From: Bacteroidota bacterium
GTDB taxonomy: Bacteria; Bacteroidota; Bacteroidia; Chitinophagales; UBA8649
Assembly (NCBI GenBank): GCA_003447535.1
Contig: DLYY01000181.1
Coordinates: 1 to 7,302 of the forward strand
Direction: 5' to 3'
DNA length: 7,302 nt
In this document: one piece after another, positions 1 through 6,580 of the stretch
How the letters are laid out: the number at the start of each line of letters is the position of its first letter
Position numbering within the stretch: the first letter of the stretch is position 1
Program-made: the position numbers and the translations under genes
Notes under the pieces: model-generated
The model's database searches: none
Told to the model about the DNA's origin: nothing
The model's input: the letters and a program-made list of their open reading frames with translations, nothing else

Positions 1-428
1 CCATACTGCCCCTGAGCCATATATCCACCGTAAGGAGTAATCATACGACCAACTTGATACCATTCAATTATCTCATAAGGCGCATTCCAAGTAGTATCCA
101 AGACTAATGGTGCAGTAGAAACCGTATCGATACTGGCAACCGTGGAATCGATCATCCCCGTAGGACGACCGATCTCTACATCTACGTCGTAATCCCAATC
201 CGAGCAACCGTCTGAGGCACATCCCACCGTGAAATCAAGAGTTATCGCTTTCCATGGTGTACTTTGATCAGGGAATACACCCCATTCTGTGTAAGCACCA
301 AACCAGGTTAAGTCTGTAGCCGTGTGAACTCTTACTGCTGTTGTATCCCCGCTTGCTGCATTGACCTTGTTATAGTTGAACAGAAAGACTGTAAAGGCAA
401 TAAGGAGAAAATGGAGTGAAGTACGCAT
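1..428 (-). CDS. Secreted peptide-N-glycosidase F-like protein, 5' part (truncated by window edge)
   Basis: The ATG at 428-426 opens a reading frame of 142 full codons that runs off the left edge without a stop. Residues 1-24 look like a Sec signal peptide: MRTS, a hydrophobic stretch LHFLLIAFTVFLF, and a likely cleavage at VNA|A. Residues 70-80 read CASDGCSDWDY. This matches the PNGase F pattern CxxxxCxxWD, in which the Cys pair is a disulfide and the Asp (D60 of the mature Elizabethkingia enzyme) is catalytic. Here the residues are C70, C75, W78 and D79. Residues 126-133 (VGRMITPY) match the family's 'IGRFITPY' strand. PNGase F cleaves N-glycans from asparagine. Two oddities are Tyr80 in place of the Arg that follows the catalytic Asp, and a Ser/Thr-rich insertion at about 86-120. 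The second catalytic region lies outside the window, so activity is unproven; a non-enzymatic relative is possible. It is divergent from the hydrolase gene, and no Shine-Dalgarno is seen. Confidence 0.82.
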   Translation of the reverse strand, partial: MRTSLHFLLIAFTVFLFNYNKVNAASGDTTAVRVHTATDLTWFGAYTEWGVFPDQSTPWKAITLDFTVGCASDGCSDWDYDVDVEIGRPTGMIDSTVASIDTVSTAPLVLDTTWNAPYEIIEWYQVGRMITPYGGYMAQGQY

Positions 429-533
429 AGTCTTAGTTTTTCTATCGAAAACTACTTCTTTTTTAATAAAATTTCACCAAAACTCTTAGGGCTTTCTTTG
501 AATTTGACGCCTTCCAATTTGTATCTTTTTACC
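429..533. other. Divergent intergenic region
   Basis: These 105 bases separate two divergently transcribed secreted-protein genes and must hold both promoters. The minus-strand promoter candidate is listed separately. On the plus strand, TTTG at 497-500 followed after 21 bases by TATCTTTT at 522-529 resembles the Bacteroidota consensus. It would start transcription almost at the ATG at 534, giving a nearly leaderless message, so I regard it as weak. No hairpin or ORF of note is seen. Confidence 0.5.
447..481 (-). promoter_or_regulatory. Candidate Bacteroidota promoter for the PNGase F-like gene
   Basis: On the minus strand, TTTG (481-478) is followed after 23 bases by TAGTTTTC (454-447). This resembles the Bacteroidota -33 TTTG / -7 TAnnTTTG promoter, with 7 of 8 positions matching at -7 and spacing at the upper end of the usual range. 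It would leave a leader of roughly 12-15 bases before the ATG at 428. The site is AT-rich, so a chance match is possible. Confidence 0.35.
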
Positions 534-1790
534 ATGATTATAAAACACCTCTTTACCATTAATTTATGTTTATGTCTTTTCTTTGGACTAAGGGCACAAC
601 AGGATGTCTTAATCTCCTACGAACACATAGCTCACTTATCCGTAGAGGACATACAGGAGCGATATAAAGTGTTGGGAATACCTAAAATGATCACTCCCAT
701 TCGATACCCCATAGATATATACGATATAATCTATTTCACAGAGCTTCCTAATGGCGAAAAGATTCGCGCTTCTGGCATTTACTTTGTTCCGCAGATTGAA
801 AATGGTGAGGCCTTACCCGTTGTACAATACAATCATGGTACAGCCTTCAAAATGCGTGGCGATGGAAGTTATGATTATAATGGAGAAAAAGATGTAGCCA
901 CCTTTTATGCTACTGATGGTTACGCTATAGCCTGGCAAGACTATATCGGACTTGGCAAGGTGAATGATCATTTCCACCCCTACCAGCATGCCGAAACGGA
1001 GGGAAGATCAGGATACGACCTTTTACGTGCTCTACAGGAGGTAAATCTTGATTTAGATTTAACCTGGAATGACCAGCTTTTTGTCACTGGGTATTCTCAG
1101 GGAGGACATGCAGCTATGGCTGTTCATAAATATATCCAAGAGCATCCTGAAGAGGGTCTTTCTGTTACCGCATCATCGCCGATGAGTGGCGCTTACGACA
1201 TGGTTGGTGCGCAAAGTGAAACGATGTTTCAAGAATACACCCAACCTTGGTACCTACCCTACTTGATTTACGGCTACGAGTCAATATATGATGAAATAGA
1301 AGGACCAACCGAAGCAATATTCAAAACGCCTTACGATACCCTGATTCCAAGCATGTATGATGGCAACCACGATCGATTTGATTTTAACAAGGTATTGCCA
1401 TCCGTCCCCTCTGAAATGGTGGCAGATAGCATTGTGCATCTCTTTAAGACGGATAGCAACTTCTTTTTTACCCGTCTTTTAAAAGAGAATGCATTATGGA
1501 ATTGGGTACCTGAGAGTCCCATGCAAATCTGCTATTGCAAGGCTGATGAAGAAGTTTATTATAGGAATGCTCTTGTTGCCCATGAATACATGAGGTCAAA
1601 TGGTGCTAACCATAACCGGTTAAGGCATACTGGAAAGAAGTTTAATCACTTCGATTGCGCAGGATTTAGTGCGATTTATACCAAGTTTTACTTTGACAGT
1701 TTTCGCAAAGGAAGTAAGCGAGGAAGAAAGGGTCCTGTAATGAAGCGATTTATGATTTCTATGGCCAAACTATTCACTAAGGTCAAGTAA
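534..1790 (+). CDS. Secreted alpha/beta hydrolase (secretory lipase/esterase-like)
   Basis: The protein has 418 residues from the ATG at 534. A longer frame from a TTG at 498 is possible, but the ATG places a signal peptide exactly at the N-terminus (residues 1-21, cleavage LRA|QQ). The oxyanion-type motif is YNHGT (residues 99-103). The nucleophile elbow GYSQGG has Ser188. The likely acid is Asp338 in CKADEEV and the likely base is His372 in NHFDCAG. Motif order and spacing fit the alpha/beta-hydrolase fold and resemble secretory lipases that use GYSQGG. The substrate cannot be read; ester or lipid hydrolysis is the family expectation. Residues of roughly 230-330 between the Ser and Asp are rich in Tyr, Phe and Trp and could form a lid. 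Cys333 and Cys335 lie near the Asp and Cys375 near the His. The last 30 residues carry 11 Lys/Arg and no acidic residue, and there is no T9SS sorting domain. No Shine-Dalgarno is visible, as is common in this phylum. Confidence 0.88.
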   Translation: MIIKHLFTINLCLCLFFGLRAQQDVLISYEHIAHLSVEDIQERYKVLGIPKMITPIRYPIDIYDIIYFTELPNGEKIRASGIYFVPQIENGEALPVVQYNHGTAFKMRGDGSYDYNGEKDVATFYATDGYAIAWQDYIGLGKVNDHFHPYQHAETEGRSGYDLLRALQEVNLDLDLTWNDQLFVTGYSQGGHAAMAVHKYIQEHPEEGLSVTASSPMSGAYDMVGAQSETMFQEYTQPWYLPYLIYGYESIYDEIEGPTEAIFKTPYDTLIPSMYDGNHDRFDFNKVLPSVPSEMVADSIVHLFKTDSNFFFTRLLKENALWNWVPESPMQICYCKADEEVYYRNALVAHEYMRSNGANHNRLRHTGKKFNHFDCAGFSAIYTKFYFDSFRKGSKRGRKGPVMKRFMISMAKLFTKVK

Positions 1791-1901
1791 ATGATTGCGT
1801 TATAGAGTTCAAGACCTAAAGATTACATATTGCATATTTCTCTAATATTTTGTTTCTAAACCACCTGTTTCTCCGTACAACATCTCATAAAGGTGATGTA
1901 A
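1791..1901. other. Spacer between hydrolase and PKD-protein genes
   Basis: These 111 AT-rich bases hold no GC-rich hairpin with a T-tract, so no intrinsic terminator is evident after the hydrolase gene and read-through into the next gene is possible. TAATATTTTG at 1843-1852 loosely resembles a Bacteroidota -7 element, but no TTTG sits at the right distance upstream. I cannot decide between co-transcription and a separate promoter. Confidence 0.45.
1889..1895 (+). promoter_or_regulatory. Shine-Dalgarno-like site of the PKD-protein gene
   Basis: AAAGGTG lies 6 bases before the ATG at 1902, and the following GATG continues the complementarity to the 16S rRNA 3' end (GGTGAT). This supports the ATG at 1902, which also begins a clean signal peptide. 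Shine-Dalgarno use is generally weak in Bacteroidota, so its effect on translation is uncertain. Confidence 0.5.
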
Positions 1902-4900
1902 ATGAAACGGTTTTTATTAACTCTAAGCACAGCTATCGGTCTTTTTGCCACGACCCATGCACAGCTTCAGGCTGACTTCTCAGCCGATGTAACAAGCGGA
2001 TGTTCTCCCCTTGTAGTGAACTTTTCTAACCTATCCACAGGTACATCTAGTGCGACAATCTATGAATGGGATTTTGAAACAGGAAGCTCAAGTGTTGAGA
2101 ACCCTTCAAGAGTTTTTAACAACGTAGGAGTCTACACCGTGAGCCTTATCGCTATTGATGGAGGTACACGCGACACAATAGAAATAGTAGATTTCATCGA
2201 AGTATACGATAATCCTTCCATTGCTTACACGCCTAGTGCCACCAATGGATGTGATATGCTAAACGTAGCCTTTACCAACTTATCTTCTTCTGGATCCCCC
2301 ATCAGCACCATACTATGGGATTTTGGTGATGGTGCTCAGAGCAATGACTTCAATCCAAGTCATACCTATCAGCCTACTTCATTTCTCAACGCAGAAGCAA
2401 GTTTTGATATCACCTTGGTAGCTATTGATGCAAATGGATGCCAGGCTACAGAAGTTTTCGGCGATGCGATTATTATCGGTGAAAGTCCAAATACTGCCTT
2501 TAACTCAGGGGAAATTATCTTTTGTGAAGTACCTACTACTGTTGACTTCTTTAACCAATCAGGCGGCAGTAACGGGGTAAGTTACCTGTGGAATTTTGGC
2601 AATGGAAACACATCTTCATCAGACAATCCATCGGAAACATACACTATGGAGGGCAGCTATGATGTCACCCTCACAGCAACGCATACCAATGGTTGTAGCA
2701 CGTCAAATACGCTGAACAACGATGTTCAGATAGAAAGCCTTGATATTAGTCTTTCCGCAAACACTGCTTTAGCATGCCAAGGAGAGCAGGTGCAATTCCA
2801 AGTTATATCTAATATATCTGGACTAGACTATGTATGGGATTTTGGAGACGGAAACACCTCTGAAATTAATACCGAAGCAAGCCATATCTATGGGAGCCCG
2901 GGCACCTATAACGTTACGCTTCAGGCAAGCACTTCTGACGGGAGCTGTACACAGTCTGCCTCAACAGTTATAGACGTTCTAGGTCTTCCAAATCCTAGCT
3001 TTGCTTCTGACGTACAAACTTCCTGTTCAACGCCTTTTGAGGTGCAATTTGCCTCTTTTGGGAGCTATGCTGGCTATGTTTGGAGTTTTGGAGAAGGAGG
3101 ATCATCTACAAGCCCTAACCCTACATACATTTACAACGATGCGGGTAATCATGATGTGACGCTCACGGTGATCAACGCCGAAGGATGTTCAAATTCTGTT
3201 ACGCTCAATGATTACATTTCCATCACCCCTCCTACTGCTGCATTGAGCATGGACGACAATGATGGTTGTCTACCCTTACCCATTCAGTTCTCAGATCAGA
3301 GTACTTCTACAGGCACAATCATTGGATGGGATTGGGACTTTGGTGATGGAAACACATCAAATCTTCCTAATCCTTCACACACCTATACAAGTGTTGGTCG
3401 CTACGAAGTGAGCTTAACCATTTTAGATGCTGAAGGATGCCAAGCTACAATTAGTGGCGACAGTATTTTTGTTGGGGATCAAATCGATGTTGACTTTGCT
3501 TTTGATATTAATGAGGCATGTATCCCTGACCCTGTAATGACCACTAATCTATCAGGACCTAGTCCATTACCTGAGAATGTTACTTGGATCTGGGAATTTG
3601 GCGACGGTGGAAACTCCAGTATGCGTGAACCACTTTACCAGTATGGTGACACAGGTGTTTTTGATGTAAGCTTAACTGCCACGCACAATGGATGTGACAC
3701 AACCCATATCAAAGAGGAATACATTACCATTTATCCTCCATTAGCCAATTTTACCACAGAAGTAATCTGTGATGGCAGTCGATTAGATGTAATTTTCGAC
3801 GACCTGAGCTTAGGAGCTGATTCTACGGTATGGGTATTCTCTAATGGAGACGTTCTTATTAATCAGGATAGCTTTGTGTACACATTTGCTGATACTGGAA
3901 ACTACAACATCAAACTCTATGCTTACAACTTTGAAACAGGTTGTGTGGACTCAACAGATCATGACGTTTACCTTGTTTGGATGGAGACCGGTTTCACCGT
4001 TGACCAAACAGTAGTATGTAGAAACGAAAGCATCCAAGTCACCAACCTTTCTTCAAACTCAACGGGCATGGTGTACTTCCTTGGTGATGGATGGTCTACC
4101 TCAAATGAGAATCCATCGCATAGCTATGCTGATACTGGATTATACGATATAACTCAAATCCTTATGGACATTAACAGCTGCTATGACACGCTAGTCCAGC
4201 CAACGTTGGTTACCGTGCGCGGTGCGTACGCAAACTTTGATCAAAATAGAGATAAAGGATGCCGTAATAGTGAATTTAACTTTACAGATCTATCGACTTC
4301 CAATGCTGATATCGTGACTTGGAGGTGGAATTATGGCAACGGAATTACCGATTCTGCATCGAATGGTAGCATAACCTATACAAGCCCTGGGTCGTATGAT
4401 ATATCTCTTTATATCGAAGATGAGAATGGGTGTTCTGACTTAGTTGTTAAAAATGATACTGTATTAGTCTCAGCTCCTACACCAGCCTTCACGGTGATTG
4501 ATCGCATCTGCCTAGGAGACAGCGCGGAGTTCATCAATACTTCATCGGATAACAGCCTTAGTTATGCATGGAATTTTGGAGATGACAGCACATCTACAGA
4601 GGCGAGCCCAATTCATGTCTACGAGCAAGGAGGCCTTTACGATGTAAGTCTTACAGTAGCCGACACGCTAGGATGTGATAGTACAGTACTAGCTGCCGAA
4701 ATGATTCAAGTGGATACCTTAAATATTCAGTTTACATCGGATGAGACACTTGCTTCTTGCCCACCTATGTTAGTAGGATTTGATGATGCAACGGAAGGCG
4801 ACATCGTCTCTTGGGAGTGGGTGTTTGGCGATGGAACCGTATCCAATCTAACTAGTCCTGATCACGTTTACTCCGAAGTTGGTGCCTTTGATATTACATT

Positions 4901-6455
4901 GACTGTTGTCAACGCTATCGGATGTACAGATAGTTTAACCCTTGACTCGATGATTACCGTCAACGGACCCGTAGCAGATATTGAGCAAAGCCAGGTTCTA
5001 GGTTGCACAGGACAAGACGTTACTCTGTCTATTTCAAACACAAACTCTTTGAATCAGATGTATGACTTCGGTGACGGAAATCTTTACAATACGCCAAACA
5101 ATACTCAACGTCATGAGTACAGCACCCCGGGTGACTACCTACCAATCGTCATTCTTGATAATGGACTTGGGTGTCTTGTAGCCCATGAATTAGATAGTGT
5201 CTCTATTAGTACTATGGATGCCGGCTTAACCTTTACCCGTAACTACCTGTGCCCCAACGATTCATTGTTCTTAAATGATTCTTCTACTTCTTTACACCCT
5301 ATTGAGTCATACACTTGGTTAACTGGAGATGGCGACACACTTACAGGCGCCAATCAGATTCACCGGTATAATGAAGGAGGGTATTTTGACCTCACGCTCA
5401 TCATTGAGAATGCGTATTGTTCGGATACTGCGACTGATGTTGCTGCACTGTATGTCGACACATCAACGATTGCCCAGTTTGAGTTGCCTAATCAACTCTT
5501 CTGCCCACCTGTATTAGTGGATTTAATAAACACTTCAAGTGCGGATAGCGCCATTCTTGACTACTCATGGACTATCGATGGTTCAACGGCAAGCACTTTT
5601 GCGCCAAGCGTTACCTTCGAAGAAGCAGGAGTTTACACTGCTGAACTCGCTATTCTTACGTCATCAGGTTGTCGTGACACCTTTACGCAAACCGTTGTAA
5701 TTGATAGCATTCCTGAAGCGCATCTGCCGGATACCACCCTTTGTATGGGAACAACTTGGAATCCAACATTGCGAGCGGATTACACCTACAGTTGGGAGTC
5801 ATCTATGTGGTTAGATTGCTTTGACTGTCATGATGTATCGATCTACCCAGAGTGGAATACTACCTTCAATGTTGAGTTAGAGTCTGCCGAAGGATGTGTT
5901 AATTCTTTCTCCTTTGATGTCGAAGTTGTTTCTAATCCTTCAATCGAAACCACAGGTGATGAGCGCATATTGTTAGGAGACTCTGTTCAGCTTGGTGCTT
6001 TCTCAAACAATGCCATCAGCTACCATTGGACAAGTGATTCAAGCCTTTCTTGTGATACTTGCAACTACACGATGTTTGCTGGCGCTCAGACAGAGACCGT
6101 TACAGTCAGTGTAACGGATGCCAATGGGTGTGTGGCAACTGAGGATGTTGCTATCGAAGTTTTTGATAATTGTATCGATGGATTTTACACCATCCCCAAT
6201 GTATTTACTCCAAATGGAGACGGAATTAATGATGTGTTTGAGCCACTTAGTTTAATCAGCACACCCGTAGAGAAATTTGCACTTTACGATCGATGGGGAA
6301 ATCAAGTATTTCAAACCAATGATCCAGACGAATCTTGGGATGGTCGATTTAACGGTCAATCATTAAATGGCGGCGTATTTGTATACACCTTGGAAGTTAT
6401 GTGTCCTGATGGAAATGCAGGATATCATTCAGGGAATGTGACCCTTATGCGATAA
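1902..6455 (+). CDS. Giant PKD-repeat surface/secreted protein with T9SS type B sorting domain
   Basis: The 1517-residue protein is complete, from ATG to TAA. Residues 1-20 are a signal peptide (MKRFLLTLSTAIGLFATTHA, then Gln). Residues of about 23-1269 hold some 15 tandem PKD modules of about 80 residues. Their core motif is W-[DNE]-F-G-[DN]-G, followed by an NPSHTY-like turn, a YDVTLT-like strand and an NGC-like turn. Modules 8, 9, 14 and 15 have degenerate cores. Residues of about 1271-1423 form two Ig-like modules with CxxC pairs. Residues 1424-1517 are a type B sorting domain (PNVFTPNGDGINDVF, LYDRWGNQVF, final VTLMR). PKD arrays are beta-sandwich spacers found in adhesins and polysaccharide-binding proteins; the sorting domain sends the protein through the outer membrane by T9SS. 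No catalytic domain is recognisable, so an adhesin, stalk or matrix role is inferred, not shown. A strong hairpin follows the stop codon. Confidence 0.95.
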   Translation: MKRFLLTLSTAIGLFATTHAQLQADFSADVTSGCSPLVVNFSNLSTGTSSATIYEWDFETGSSSVENPSRVFNNVGVYTVSLIAIDGGTRDTIEIVDFIEVYDNPSIAYTPSATNGCDMLNVAFTNLSSSGSPISTILWDFGDGAQSNDFNPSHTYQPTSFLNAEASFDITLVAIDANGCQATEVFGDAIIIGESPNTAFNSGEIIFCEVPTTVDFFNQSGGSNGVSYLWNFGNGNTSSSDNPSETYTMEGSYDVTLTATHTNGCSTSNTLNNDVQIESLDISLSANTALACQGEQVQFQVISNISGLDYVWDFGDGNTSEINTEASHIYGSPGTYNVTLQASTSDGSCTQSASTVIDVLGLPNPSFASDVQTSCSTPFEVQFASFGSYAGYVWSFGEGGSSTSPNPTYIYNDAGNHDVTLTVINAEGCSNSVTLNDYISITPPTAALSMDDNDGCLPLPIQFSDQSTSTGTIIGWDWDFGDGNTSNLPNPSHTYTSVGRYEVSLTILDAEGCQATISGDSIFVGDQIDVDFAFDINEACIPDPVMTTNLSGPSPLPENVTWIWEFGDGGNSSMREPLYQYGDTGVFDVSLTATHNGCDTTHIKEEYITIYPPLANFTTEVICDGSRLDVIFDDLSLGADSTVWVFSNGDVLINQDSFVYTFADTGNYNIKLYAYNFETGCVDSTDHDVYLVWMETGFTVDQTVVCRNESIQVTNLSSNSTGMVYFLGDGWSTSNENPSHSYADTGLYDITQILMDINSCYDTLVQPTLVTVRGAYANFDQNRDKGCRNSEFNFTDLSTSNADIVTWRWNYGNGITDSASNGSITYTSPGSYDISLYIEDENGCSDLVVKNDTVLVSAPTPAFTVIDRICLGDSAEFINTSSDNSLSYAWNFGDDSTSTEASPIHVYEQGGLYDVSLTVADTLGCDSTVLAAEMIQVDTLNIQFTSDETLASCPPMLVGFDDATEGDIVSWEWVFGDGTVSNLTSPDHVYSEVGAFDITLTVVNAIGCTDSLTLDSMITVNGPVADIEQSQVLGCTGQDVTLSISNTNSLNQMYDFGDGNLYNTPNNTQRHEYSTPGDYLPIVILDNGLGCLVAHELDSVSISTMDAGLTFTRNYLCPNDSLFLNDSSTSLHPIESYTWLTGDGDTLTGANQIHRYNEGGYFDLTLIIENAYCSDTATDVAALYVDTSTIAQFELPNQLFCPPVLVDLINTSSADSAILDYSWTIDGSTASTFAPSVTFEEAGVYTAELAILTSSGCRDTFTQTVVIDSIPEAHLPDTTLCMGTTWNPTLRADYTYSWESSMWLDCFDCHDVSIYPEWNTTFNVELESAEGCVNSFSFDVEVVSNPSIETTGDERILLGDSVQLGAFSNNAISYHWTSDSSLSCDTCNYTMFAGAQTETVTVSVTDANGCVATEDVAIEVFDNCIDGFYTIPNVFTPNGDGINDVFEPLSLISTPVEKFALYDRWGNQVFQTNDPDESWDGRFNGQSLNGGVFVYTLEVMCPDGNAGYHSGNVTLMR
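1968..5708 (+). repeat. Array of about 15 tandem PKD modules (protein-level repeat)
   Basis: Approximate module starts (residue): 23, 106, 197, 281, 364, 445, 529, 614, 696, 776, 861, 941, 1024, 1106 and 1188; the last ends near 1269. Repeat length is 79-90 residues. Modules 2-15 each carry one Cys near the first strand (for example GCDML, ACQGE, FCPPV) and one near the penultimate strand (usually NGC, EGC or LGC). Module 1 has only the first Cys. The repeats are well diverged in DNA; I noticed only short shared words such as GCTGATACTGGA in modules 8 and 9. Recent duplication is therefore unlikely. Boundaries are judged by eye to within a few residues. Confidence 0.9.
5712..6170 (+). other. 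Two Ig-like Cys-containing modules before the sorting domain
   Basis: Residues of about 1271-1344 and 1346-1423 differ from the PKD modules. They lack the WDFGDG core and instead share a Trp (YSWESS, YHWTSD), a CxxC pair about 9-10 residues further on (CFDC at 1306-1309, CDTC at 1384-1387) and a late GC (EGC, NGC). This layout recurs in secreted Bacteroidota proteins just before the C-terminal sorting domain. They may be a rigid linker or a degenerate Ig/PKD fold; no function is assigned. Confidence 0.65.
6171..6452 (+). other. T9SS type B C-terminal sorting domain (gliding motility-associated family)
   Basis: Residues 1424-1517 match the family from end to end: FYTIPNVFTPNGDGINDVF, then KFALYDRWGNQVFQT, then SWDGRFNGQ, then GGVFVYTLEV, then GNVTLMR at the very C-terminus. 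Type B domains direct cargo across the outer membrane through the type IX system and are often linked to surface retention or release of very large proteins. The gene is therefore intact at its 3' end. Confidence 0.95.
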
Positions 6456-6477
6456 GCCTTACCTACCATACATCCCC

Positions 6478-6523
6478 TGGGCGTAGCGGGGTCTCGAACG
6501 GCAATTCGAGGCTCCGCGAGCCT
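6478..6523 (+). terminator. GC-rich hairpin, probable terminator of the PKD-protein gene
   Basis: GCGGGGTCTCGAA (6486-6498) pairs with TTCGAGGCTCCGC (6505-6517) over 13 base pairs, two of them G-U, around the loop CGGCAA. GGC (6480-6482) and T6484 can extend the stem to AGCC (6519-6522), with one bulge and one mismatch. TTTGTT follows at 6523-6528, an imperfect T-tract. The 50 bases 6474-6523 are 70% GC, well above the flanks. An alternative hairpin, AGGCTC (6509-6514) with GAGCCT (6518-6523), ends right at the T-tract. A Rho-independent terminator is the simplest reading; a dispersed palindromic repeat is the alternative. Confidence 0.6.
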
Positions 6524-6557
6524 TTGTTAAGGGTAAATTTATGACGTTAACATTTTG
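6523..6557 (+). promoter_or_regulatory. Weak promoter candidate for the protease gene
   Basis: TTTG (6523-6526) is followed after 21 bases by TAACATTTTG (6548-6557). This resembles the Bacteroidota promoter except for two extra bases inside the -7 element. TAAATTTA at 6534-6541 fits the -7 consensus better but has no TTTG at a proper distance. Since a probable terminator lies just upstream, a promoter for the protease gene is expected somewhere in 6524-6570. Confidence 0.22.
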
Positions 6558-6559
6558 TT

Positions 6560-6565
6560 AAGGAG
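6560..6565 (+). promoter_or_regulatory. Shine-Dalgarno-like AAGGAG upstream of the protease gene
   Basis: AAGGAG lies 15 bases before the ATG at 6581, further than the usual 5-9. No better in-frame start sits at the ideal distance: an in-frame TTG at 6566 directly abuts the motif. The ATG is kept because it begins a good signal peptide. The motif may be fortuitous. Confidence 0.25.
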
Positions 6566-6580
6566 TTGTATATTCCTCTC

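Noticed and set aside
498..533. TTG start extending the hydrolase by 12 residues
   Set aside because: It would put a non-typical peptide before the signal sequence. The ATG at 534 begins directly with a Lys-containing n-region and hydrophobic core.
1331..1522. Minus-strand 63-codon frame
   Set aside because: It lies wholly inside the hydrolase gene, which has a clear catalytic triad, and the peptide has no recognisable features.
1827..1837. ATATTGCATAT palindrome after the hydrolase gene as a terminator
   Set aside because: The stem is only 4 A/T pairs with a 3-base loop and no following T-tract, so it is too weak.
1896..1904. ATGTAAATG, a start-stop pair directly before the PKD gene start
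   Set aside because: An in-frame ATG-TAA could act as a minimal upstream ORF, but a nine-base coincidence in an AT-rich leader is too weak to claim regulation.
5329..5517. Plus-strand 62-codon frame
   Set aside because: It is an alternate frame inside PKD modules 14-15 with low-complexity composition and no domain.
1968..5708. Recent tandem duplication or CRISPR-like DNA repeats
   Set aside because: Repetition is at protein level only. DNA copies have diverged, and there are no identical repeats with unique spacers.
6486..6517. Possible tRNA fragment because of GGTCTCGAAC-like sequence
   Set aside because: No acceptor, D or anticodon arm can be built around it. The segment is a simple long hairpin.
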